This document shows positions 49,655 to 60,093 of a DNA stretch of 64,000 bases, one piece after another. The notes beneath the pieces were generated by a model. That model saw only the letters and a program-made list of their open reading frames with translations. It was not told where the DNA came from and ran no database searches. Each line of letters starts with the position of its first letter. Within the stretch, counting starts at the first letter, position 1. Both the position numbers and the translations under genes were made by a program. The DNA is from Apostichopus japonicus (taxonomy: Eukaryota; Echinodermata; Holothuroidea; Aspidochirotida; Stichopodidae). The stretch is from NCBI RefSeq assembly GCF_037975245.1, contig NC_092575.1, positions 2,113,001 to 2,177,000 of the forward strand. Direction: 5' to 3'.

Positions 49655-50110
49655 AAGCAATGACACATCGGCGAAACGCTGGCAATCTATTACCATTTAG
49701 TACATAACTGATCCCCTATATTAAAGTGAATTCGTCCAACGCGTCTGAATAACTTTTCCCGCCTTTTTTACCTTTGGGTATATTGCACTGTATTTGAACT
49801 CTTACTATAGCAGAACTGTTGAGGCTGTTACAAATGATCATCCAGCATTTTTAAACTCTCAGTAATTAGCCAAGTGTGAAAGATAAAAACAATATGTGTC
49901 TGCGATTACAAACTTATAAAAGCTCCAAGCAAGATATGTTGTCCAATTGACATTTTAAGAATTTAGCACGTGAACTCTTATTTCCAAAGTCAATTCCAAT
50001 CAATGACACATCGGTGGAACGCTGGCAATCTTTAATAATTTGGTATCTAACTGGTCCCCTTTACTAAAGTGTATTCGTCCAACTTGTTTGAACAACTTTT
50101 CCCGCCATTA
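49655..50110. repeat. Diverged duplicated module (copy 2)
   Basis: Counterpart of 29008-29466. Confidence 0.85.
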
Positions 50111-50700
50111 CCAGATTTATCTGGCAAATTGTAAGTGCAAGAAGGGAAATTTACTTTTTAAAATGAAAAAATTAGGCTATTGTAGGCCTAAGCCATAAAA
50201 CTGATAAAGACTGGTCGGTAGTATTGGCTGTTAATTGGTTTAATGGGAAAGAGTTTTACCCGTGATAGAATTTCGTCGTGAAGTTGTTGTTTGCTGTATA
50301 TGGCATTGCGACAAGAACATTAATATATTGTTTCTCGTCTACAGTTCTAGCTGCTTCATAATTTAATATTTAAAAAAAGGTGCCCCCCCCCAGGTGCCTC
50401 CAGATGTGATTTGTAGTGTTAAAAAAAATACTCAAACAAAAACTATTTTTTACAAAGGACGAAACGTATTATGATCATCAGTAAAACTTCGTTCCACCAA
50501 CCATCACAATAACCAGTTGTTTTCTCACTATCAAGGTCACAGAGGCCCCGGTGTGAACCGCTAGTGCTTAAACTTCACTACTACCCTGCGTGAATTTAAA
50601 TTTCATATTTTCAACACTCTTATATAAAACAGTACCGCATCAAAGCAAAACGGTTAATTTCCATTTTATGTATAACTTTTATATCCTCCTCAATTGAAAA

Positions 50701-51309
50701 CAGTGGCAGACTGACCACATGACCATTTAGACCATGCCCGGTGGGCCGGTGGGCTGGGGAGCCTGGTAAAAATTGCAGCCCATTTTCACAGTAGTTAATA
50801 GAATACAGACGGGCTGTGTATAAATAAATTTTTAACTGTGGGAATAAGCTCATGAAATCACCATGTTAGTTAGTCGGTTAGTTCGTAACAAAAGAACGTG
50901 CTATTGGCAACCCGTCCGTGCTAATGGATTTTATTTAGTTTTTTTTTTTCCATTTTTTTCAAGCACGTTGTCACAAAATGCTTGAAAAACTAAATAAAAT
51001 CCAGTCTAAAACATATATTTTTGTTTACGTTTTGAACTTTCCTCGGTTTAATCAAGTGTTGCCTCTGGGAAATTATTTTTGGGTCATTTTTAAATGATTA
51101 TTGTAACCTACAAAATTGAGAAATATAGCACCATTTTGCATGTAGGCATTCCTTAACTTTAATAAAAATCTCAATGGGTAGGGGGACACCCCTCCCCTTA
51201 AGGATTGTCCCCCAGGACGGCGATCACTATGTCAGTAGCATATCAATGAATAAGGGGCCGGTCTAGGTGGAAAATGCCCGGGCCGGTTTTAAGACCCAGT
51301 CCGCCCCTG
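50701..51309. mobile_element. hAT-type element with perfect 8-bp TSD, copy 2 only
   Basis: Ends CAGTGGCAGACTGAC and GACCCAGTCCGCCCCTG; duplication ATTGAAAA at 50693-50700 and 51310-51317. Absent from copy 1, which has an unrelated TTAA-flanked element in this interval. Confidence 0.9.
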
Positions 51310-51807
51310 ATTGAAAACATAAATATCGGACAGACTAAGCCCGAAATTCTTGAACATAAAGTTACTTCAAGTTGCAAAATTAATATTCAAGTTATGTATT
51401 AAACAGAGACTTACCTTTATTCTGCGAAGACATTTCTCTATAGTGAAACCAGCACAAAATAGGCTGCATTGATCTAGTGAGATGACAGTGTCCACTGCGA
51501 TTAGATCTCATTGATTGCGAACCAATATAACGCGCCGCTCACGTACGTCTCAGAATGGCGCATACACAGTAACTGAACAGAGCCGTATATATATCTCTCT
51601 GGCTCTCTACGGCTCTGGTACTGAAAAAATTGATTGAGCCAACGCCCTCTATCATCATGATCATTGATGTTGCATAGGTTAGTTTTACTGTACAGTCGTT
51701 TACAACAACTTCATTGCATTTCGATAAACTCATTTTAATCAAATCCCTTATTTTGTAGCAGAAATACGACCGCATTCTATAGCTGTACGGATCCAGTGCT
51801 ATATAGC

Positions 51808-52107
51808 CTATACCTTGTCGATTTTCTGACGACTTTTCTTTACCAGCTGCGATCCACGTTTAGTGGAATAGTACATATAGCATCCAACATTGTCAAGTAT
51901 GTTGTCCACCAACACACTTCTCCAAAAAAAATGTTTCAAAATATGTAGACATTCTGGAATAATTCTGGTTTCTCTTCTGGTTTTACTCTCCATTTTGCAT
52001 GACTGAAGAAATATCAGTGCTTTGTAGTATAAGGCAGAGGAAGGACTGTTTCTCTCCACTACCGTACGTACGTTGTTGAAATTAACATCCGGGTATAGTA
52101 GCAACAC
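51808..52107 (-). CDS. Unidentified coding segment (array copy 2)
   Basis: Open frame of 99 codons: YPDVNFNNVRTVVERNSPSS, SALYYKALIFLQSCK, IIPECLHILKHFF, SRQKIDKV and stop. Collinear with copy 1, where the 5' part is frameshifted. Probably the 3' exon of a gene. Helical and basic; family unknown. Confidence 0.4.
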   Translation of the reverse strand: MLLLYPDVNFNNVRTVVERNSPSSALYYKALIFLQSCKMESKTRRETRIIPECLHILKHFFWRSVLVDNILDNVGCYMYYSTKRGSQLVKKSRQKIDKV

Positions 52108-52618
52108 AGGGATATCTCTCTATATATACCACACGCTAGACTGCAGAAAAGAGATCATTCCAACTACACTGTCACAAAATAATCTGAAAACACTAGGAAT
52201 AAAGGAAGGTATTTGCTCGCAAGCTGTAAATTCAGAAGCATTAATCCAATTAACATAAAACTTAACAGAAATCCAGGAATCATAAAAGAATGAAACGTTT
52301 TTGAAGTTAACAACATGTCATCACTTCCTCAAATACATAGCTAGAAAACTGCAGTGTATCGCGGTAATTACACATTTTCTTTAGTAACGATACATACATA
52401 TACGCCTGTATGCTAACTGATTTGCTTTTGCCCGGCGTACATCCGACAGCTGTATTGACAGACGGTTCAAAGATCGTTATAGAGTACGGGGTAATATATG
52501 TCACATGGGGTGATATAGGCGGCATTTATTTGAAAATTGTTAACGGACTTAACACAACTGATGCATGGAAATGTATTTAACCCAACTTTGGAGAACGATC
52601 GAATGCAAAAAAACTCAC

Positions 52619-52774
52619 CCACATGTTCCACGTGACGTTAAGTCCTTCAACGGATTTGTTACCATCAGCGCATATAATGTAAACCATCTTAGCCTTCTTA
52701 ATACCTTGCCATAATTCTTCAGTTTTAGCCAAGCAATGTGGTAACGATTCAACGTGAATAATTGATGATTTCAT
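52619..52774 (-). CDS. Possible first coding exon (array copy 2)
   Basis: ATG right after a TGA, 52 codons (MKSSIIHVESLPHCLAKTEE, ELWQGIKKAKMVYIICADGN, NKSVEGLNVTWNMW), ending phase 0 at GTGAGT. Intact here, frameshifted in copy 1. No partner exon in phase was found downstream. Confidence 0.45.
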
Positions 52775-53439
52775 TCAGTAGTGTAATCAAACCTAAATAA
52801 TGCTCATTTTTTTTAGAAAAATCATGTGATAGTGGTAACGTGCATTCCTATGATCTGATGGTTAATTCATGAAGCTGCTGTTGTTGACGTGCACTGTATG
52901 GCCTTCCTTTCTTTCAGTGTAAAAATTCAGTAAGAAACATTGTCGGAAAGTATATTCGCAAACCCTCAATTAGTATAACCACCAGTACAAACCATCTTAC
53001 CAATATTGTTTTTGTTAGCAGATCCATTTACAGCTACAAACACTTGAAGAGATTACATGAGAGTCCGTCACTCCTCAAATTCAGAAGAAAGAGATACATA
53101 TATTTTACGTATACGCTCATATCAATATATGTATATATATAGTGATATATTTATAAAAAAAAACAAGCATTGGCTGTTTTACTTTCACTCACCGTAGTTT
53201 TGTATCTCATCTCGTAATGTCACACATATATTTAATAGGCCGGTTAGACACCCTGGTATTGTCACACATATATTATATAGGCCGGGTTGGCACCCCGGTA
53301 AAGTCATATAAGCGCATGATTAAAGTTACTTAAAAGTATCAACATGCGATGTAAGTAGGCATTGCTAACATGATCTTTTTCATCCTTAGGTGTTCATTAC
53401 ATAGTATATAGGTATATGCATAACTATAACATTCAGTAA

Positions 53440-53605
53440 GAATACTCCATGTGAGGAGATGAATTGTCTGGTTCATCTTGTACTATTTTGTTTTCCTCTA
53501 GGACAGGACCAGACTACCGCAAGTAATAATGTCCTCATCTGCCTCTTTGATATATGTCTCAATCAACCTTAGACCTTAGATTGACCTTGCTTACATGAGT
53601 ACTTC
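53440..53605. other. About 160-bp insertion in copy 2
   Basis: Extra sequence between GTAAGAATAC and GAGTACTTCCAGTTGAC compared with copy 1 (about 33395). Nature unknown. Confidence 0.6.
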
Positions 53606-53714
53606 CAGTTGACAGTTGCTTCCTTCATAACACTTTATATACTGTTATTTTAAACCGAACATCCTTACCTAAACCATTCGTTAACCATGTACGGTACGTT
53701 TTATTCTGTTATAG

Positions 53715-54987
53715 CGAATCCAACAAAGACCAGAAAGGAACTCGTTCCCTTTCGACCGCCGCTCCGTTTGCTAAACTTTTGGGTTGATGTTACCGGTAAG
53801 TTGTCCCTTTAATATGTCATCGTTGGGTCACGGGCGGGGTGCGAGGGATATTATGGGATGGGGATCAGGATACGAGAGTTCGGGTCATCGGGTGAAAGCT
53901 GGATAGGCATTCATTCGTCATTGATTCCCTCTGATCATTAACGTTCACAAATCATCGATTATTCCTCACATTTAAAATATACTTCGATGTAAATATGACA
54001 TAGGCCTAACGGTTATGTTTGTAAATGATGACCACATTCAAATCCACATCCACATTCAAAGAATTGAAAAGAGACCTTGCATACTGAATGAAAGATTGCT
54101 TCTTTGTTACGTTAATGTATGGCGTGGTCGAAAATCAGATAAAAGGCAATACCCAGATTCGTTTTACTCACCAAATTTATATCCCCGTCTAACAGTATAT
54201 TATTTAAAGTTGATGACGTCACAATTTTCTCTTGACAGCCGCTCGTGACGTTGCTCGATCCTCTGATACCATCATGGCCGCCAAGAAAATACATCAAGAT
54301 CTGAAAGAACTCAAGACCTCATGTCTTGATACGAGAGAAAAGTTACATTTTCAGGTGAGGGTAAAGGTCTAATAATTATTTTAATTGGCATTGATGATGT
54401 CACGTGATATATTGTGTTAACTGGACTTCGAATATTTGCAATCAAGAGATCACTTTTCGATATGATAGGTTATAGCTAATGAAACAGTTATTGTGGACAG
54501 CGAAGAACAACTGGTAGAGAGAACTGACTCAACCCTCAAAACAGGTAAGGAGAAATAAATTCCTTTCCATTTCTATTTAATACAAAATTACGATGAAAAC
54601 TTTTCTAGGTATTTTCATCTTGGAAGGTTTAATCAATCGCTAATAATAATGTCGCCCTAACATTCCATTTGTCGTTAAAATGCGACGTAACAGGTGGGCT
54701 TGGTCAGCAAATTTGAGTAGATGACATCTGACTCCCCCGTTCTTTATTCTGGAGAAACAAAAGTATAAAAAGTTGTTATTTTAAAATCTGAACATGCGCA
54801 TTTGGCAATCTGCCCTTTCTTGTCTTTTCAATAGCTGCTTGTGACCTTGCTCGCGTGTTTCAAAACATGCTTTGCTGCCCTCTATTCATCACAATCACGA
54901 CTCAGAAACACAGGAAGGATTTTGCGCCTGCTGGAATGGAAGTTGTGGTTTACAGACCTCGCACTTCTGCCATGGATTGACCCTTGA
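53715..54987 (+). pseudogene. Plus-strand gene remnant, exons E1-E4, array copy 2
   Basis: E1 53715-53795, E2 54239-54354, E3 54476-54544, E4 from 54835. E2 retains Cys where copy 1 has a stop, but is one base shorter, so its phase no longer fits E3. E4 starts AACDLARVFQNML, like the start of E2 (AARDVARSSDTIM), and has one extra T. Without that T the frame would run to a TGA at 54985. Neither array copy is fully intact. Family unknown. Confidence 0.5.
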
Positions 54988-55485
54988 CCTCAAAGGTGAG
55001 TTAATACCTGCCAAGTTAAATAGGTTTTGCATAACTTGACTGACGTCATCAAATTGTAAGTGATCTATGCATAATCTTAGAAGGAATATCAAGTGAATGA
55101 TAAATTGTAAAATAAATGAATTGTTGTTACAATAGATTAATAATATTACTTCTTCCTTACTTTTTTTGTTCAAGTTGTATGTGATGTCGCCCGGAAGAAA
55201 GGGGAAAGCAGAAGTGGAAAAAAAGCTTAAGAAAAAAATAATGTGATCAGAGCCGTATCTCTATATATGGCTCTGAAGGCGATATGTTGCTAGCGCCCTC
55301 TATTTCAGATGTGGGGATAGCTAGGCAAAGGTTAAGGTTGAAAAGAGGACAACATTATGAGCCTATATAGTATATAGGTTTATTGTTCATAGTTAATTTT
55401 ATTGTATCATTCTTGAACAATAATAAAAAGATATTCAAATCGGTGCTAATAATGAGAATCAAACATAATTTTGAATAAATTACAG

Positions 55486-55574
55486 CCTCAACCTACAGCC
55501 GACTGACGTCATTGTACTAGACACGTCACAGAACAGAAACGATGAGAAAGAAGACGACCGAGATTCTCACCAAG
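55486..55574 (+). other. Exon-like segment near the end of copy 2
   Basis: TTACAG acceptor, open frame LNLQPTDVIVLDTSQNRNDE to DRDSHQG, GGTAAGC donor. Phase 2 to 1. Distantly like E3 (TVIVDSEEQ). In copy 1 the donor is changed to GATCAGC. Confidence 0.35.
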
Positions 55575-55723
55575 GTAAGCTCAAATTACTTTATTTTTAG
55601 GGCTACGTATCATCTTAATTTGCACGTATTGGTGGTCCAATTCTGCACTATACCTTTTGTGGAAGCAGCTTCTGTTTTCAGTTCTATAGAACTGCCGTAC
55701 GGCAAGCCGTTTTACTTTTTATT

Positions 55724-55852
55724 CGATATTGATATCAACAATTATTTGCTGCTATCATCAGATCATATGAAGATATCATCAAATAATTGCTGATATCAAC
55801 AAATATTTGCTGATATCACCAATTATTTGGTGATATCAGCAAATATTTGATA
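55724..55852. repeat. GATATC palindrome cluster (end of copy 2)
   Basis: Counterpart of 35139-35243 with one more unit. The best 34-base palindrome, at 55808-55841, is identical. Confidence 0.9.
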
Positions 55853-57557
55853 GTTAACTTTGTAACTGTTACCAGGGAACTGTATATCGAGCCATCCTGA
55901 AAACATCTAAAACAAGTTGTTAACTATATAATTGTTGTTTGCGAGAATTTAGTCACTGATGTAGACAATTTTCAGGGGATGGGGTAGGTATGTGAATGGC
56001 GTAGGGAGGTTGCCATTGTGGTATATTAAGGAACCAGAAAAGGGTGGCACAAACTTTTGCCTTTATTCTATGAGGTAATGGTGGGACCATTGTGACCGGG
56101 TAACGCAACGCAGCGGAAGATGTGACAGGCAGCACGTGTGTCTTTGTGAACTGAGTTACAAAACAAGTTGGGAAAGCCACTGAAGTACTTTACTATAATT
56201 AATAATCAACATACACGATAAAAATATTGTCTTCCTTACAAAATACATTATGTCTAATATATGTCTCTTATAACTAGTACAAACTTTACTCACTTCCCAA
56301 ACGTTGGCGTGCAAATGGACCCCCTGCCCACCCCCACCCCCCCCCCCCCCGCCTTCGTTATTTGGGAGAAATGGGATTTGTTCACATTCACACAGGGAAG
56401 AATTTGACCACTGCTACTGATGTACACCGCCAAATCTTATTCAATGACACCAGATTGCATCTCTTCCTATTATAAAAATCTTTCATTCACTTCTGCCATT
56501 TCACAAAGGTACATGGCCATAACTAAATTTAAAAAAAAATGAAGTGTGGGGGGGGGTATGTAAAATCCCTAATTCCCTCCCTGAATCCGCGCCTGATAGT
56601 CTGGTCGCCATTTTGGTCATATTCAGCTCAAATGTTACAAAAAGTACATAAATATTTGCACTGTTTGTTGGCATATGAAAATTTCACGTTTTAAAAATTG
56701 TTATAGTACTCTATACCATTACGTATAACAATGTAAAATCTCGCTACCTGACAAGGTGACAGATTGCAACCATATTGCGAAATATTTTATAGGTTTCTAT
56801 GCCAACAGATATCAGAGTGACAATCTACATTTAATGTTACGAAGGAGTGCAAAAAAATTTCCAGGGGTAACATTATAAATTTGTTAGAATTGCAAAAGTC
56901 GAAGCAGCGCCCTATATAATATATGTCGCTTAATCAGGTAAGGCAATGATCAGAACAAAAGATTTAATCTAATTATCAAACATATTAGAATGTATTGCAA
57001 CGTAACCAAACTGACCTAATATAAACAATCATTAAATTGGGATTCATTCTCCCTTAACCTACCAAAACAAAAACAAAAGAAAAGAAAAGAAACAAAAAGG
57101 AAAACAAATATCTTTTCATATACAATTCGTTATTTCCTCTTTTCTACACTTCCTCTCTATTTAATATCCTGAATATCAGGAAACAATTAAAACATAACGT
57201 TCCACTAAACAATATGGGAATTTCCTGTAGTTGATTGAGAAGCTGTTAAAGACATATAATTGAGTCAAGTAATGATAAAGGGGTACTGGTAAAGATTGTT
57301 AATAATATGCTAGTCCTAAATGTCTAAGAACTAACACTGAAAAGGGACGCAACCACAATTATTGTACTGGGTTGCGACGTTATACTTCCTCCGGAGCATG
57401 GTTTCCCCCTGCCAACCCACCCCATCGATAAACAATCTTGTGAAGACACCTTTACATTCAACAAAAGGTAACAACATAGACCAGTTGTTAAGCTTTATAG
57501 TCCCTTGATTTCATACATGTATGTTGTTACCCGTTCTTAATAGCATTAAGTCTGGTA

Positions 57558-57765
57558 GACCAGGCTATGAATGAGCTAGGTATCACCTGGAAGGAGGATT
57601 TATCTCATGTGGTTTTTCTAGACCAAAATTTCATAAGGAATAAGAATATCTTGGATAAAAAGCCCAAATCCTGTACTCACCCCCCGAAAAGGGTGGTTTC
57701 TTTCTCGTTGGGGGGGTGGTCAAATCCTCCCTCCAGGTGATACCTAGCTCATTCATAGGCTGGTC
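57558..57765. mobile_element. Foldback MITE (copy 3)
   Basis: Same arms as the other two; flanked by TA on both sides. Confidence 0.8.
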
Positions 57766-58123
57766 TAATTACCTTTCACTGAAATGAACTAATTAGAAAC
57801 GACTTAACCTTTGGCACAAAAATAAACTGAAACTGATAAATAATTCTAAGGCTACATGACAGTTGACTGTAACTACTTTTATTTTCAGTGCTTTGTTAGA
57901 AACCAATCTTAACCATTGCACATGAGTATGGCGAATGCGAAACTAACAAGAGATATTAAGTAAGAGAAGACAGCAATTTTCTTTTACGTTATCTGATACT
58001 GAAGCTGAGTTCATTAATTAAAATAGCAAGCTGGAACTTAAAATCAAATAAGGAAGCATGCAACGATGGTTTTAAGCCAGGTATTATCAAACATGTTATT
58101 TATTTTATTTTATTGCCAAACCC

Positions 58124-59753
58124 ATGACACACGCCTGTAATATCTCTTTTAATACTGGCATATTTCCTAACAAACTCAAAGTCGCAAAAGTAGTACCTAT
58201 CTTCAAGAAAGGTGACATGAGTTCTTATCAAAATAATCGCCCTATATCACTGTTATCGTGTTTTTCAAAACTGATTGAACGGTTAATGTTCAATCATATT
58301 TTCGGTTTTATGTGCAAGTTCAACATTCTTTGTAACCAACAGTATGTTTTCCGCCCTGGTCATTCTACTGAACTTGCTCTGGCAGATGCTATTGACAGAC
58401 TTTACATTAATCTCGATAATGACAACACTTGCATCGGCGTCTTCCTCGACCTGTCCAAAGCATTCGACACAATTAACCACTCCATTTTATTATCCAAATT
58501 ATCTTTCTACGGAATCAGAGGAACTACCCTAAATTGGCTAGACAGTTATGTCACAAATAGGTTACAATACACTACATACAAGAATTCAAATTCTGGACTA
58601 GGTGAAATCGCCTGTGGTGTGCCTCAGGGCTCTGTATTAGTTCCTTTGTTGTTTATTATATACGTTAATTATATCTGCCATGTCTCCAACATCGCTCATA
58701 CAGTTTTATTTACAAATGACACCAATCTTTTCTTTCACTCGAAGAACGTAAATTCACTCCAAAGTACTCTCTCTTATAAACTGGATAAGTTCTGTGATTG
58801 GTTCGCAGCAAACAAATTAAGAATTATTATTGATAAGACTTAGTACATTGTTTTTAGTAGTAGTAGAGCAGTTCGTTGGGATAAGGATATTACGATGAAC
58901 GGTAAAATAACTAAATGTGTAACTGAAACTAAGTTTCTTGGTATTAATATTGATAGCAAACTTTCTTGGAATAGCCATATTTCGTCAGTATGTAACATTG
59001 TAGCTAAAAATACTGGTATATTATCTAAACTGAAAATTTTCCCACACAACATGTACTTAGAATGCTATATCAAACATTAGTTCTGCCTCACCTATCCTAC
59101 TGTACAACTATTTGGTCTGGTACATACAATGTTAACATTGACCGCATAAATATTCTCCAAAAGAGGGCTATACGTCACATTGCTAATGCCCCACCACTTG
59201 AACATACTAGTGGAATATTCAAGTCCCTAAATTTATTAAAACTTGGTGATATTATAACAGTCAAGGTTGCTACCTTTGCTTACAAAGCATGGAATGGATT
59301 ACATGCCAGTCGCTTTTAATGACTTTATATGTATGTGTAAAAGCAAGTTGGCCTGACGTTTCGATCCCAGTAACAGGATCTTCTTCAGAGGCTGAATGAC
59401 AAGTAACAGTAACAGAAGGGACAGAAACACGCACAGAATAGCGGGATGAGTAAATGACAAAAATGAATAAAACACAAGAACACAAATATAATTACAAATA
59501 CAGAGTAGATAATGAGGATCACCCAATAGTTTATAGTTGGCTTTTACTTTTTAATCTCTTCGCATATAGAGACTTTATATGTAGTAACAGAGTCTTACAT
59601 AACCATCACACAAGACAATTCTACAGCGCTCATTGCAATTTTTACCATAGTAACATAGGGAAATTCGGTCTTCGTAATAGAGCAATACAAATTTGAAATG
59701 ATCTCTCAAAAAACTTGAAGTCTATAACTTCAAAATTACTGTATATTTAATCC
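58124..59753 (+). pseudogene. Dead LINE reverse transcriptase, copy 3
   Basis: Nearly identical to copy 2, including LFTND, the TAG and the frameshift. One substitution changes LSIIIDKT to LRIIIDKT. Confidence 0.92.
59334..59570 (-). mobile_element. Small insertion with 13-bp TSD; hammerhead-like hairpin (copy 3)
   Basis: GACTTTATATGTA at 59321-59333 and 59571-59583. The hairpin at 59351-59392 has a longer loop than in copies 1 and 2, but the GATCC/GGATC and GCCT/AGGC stems are kept. Confidence 0.6.
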
Positions 59754-59815
59754 TTACCTATACTGTATTACATATATTTGTATATATATTTTTTCTCCCA
59801 GGGAGTCTCCTACCT

Positions 59816-60085
59816 TCACTCTAAAAACTGTTGGGCAAAACTGGTTGAGCAAACAAAGCATTGCCCAATAAGAGTAAATATTAACCAACAACTGGGTAAA
59901 AGAAATTACACAACTGATATGGGTAAACTTTGTCGTGCAAAAATTAAGATGTAGTTTGTTGTTACTTTCTGTTGGGCAAACAAGCTTGATTTGCCCAATG
60001 TTGTGCAAAAACCAGCATTTTTGCGCCATTACTATACTTGTACTCTTCGCGATGTGCATGCATCATGAGTAGATCGTATATAGTG
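59816..60085. other. Unique sequence beyond the array, possible transposon debris
   Basis: Begins CACTCTAAAAACTGTTGGGC and has several TTGGGCAAA words. Could be a further small element; no second end was identified. Confidence 0.4.
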
Positions 60086-60093
60086 AACGTGTT

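Larger units (their letters stand above)
35335..55940 (+). repeat. Segmental array copy 2, about 20.6 kb
   Basis: Head-to-tail with copy 1. It is longer because of a local LINE-tail duplication, insertions near 42.9-43.8 and 44.2-44.9 kb, inserted sequence at 45.2-46.97 kb, a 2.2-kb hAT-type element and a 609-base hAT-type element. Confidence 0.93.
55941..59815 (+). repeat. Segmental array copy 3, truncated
   Basis: Nearly identical to the start of copy 2 (offset about 20.61 kb in the LINE region). Homology ends about 59815, after GGGAGTCTCCTACCTT, where unrelated sequence begins. Confidence 0.95.
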
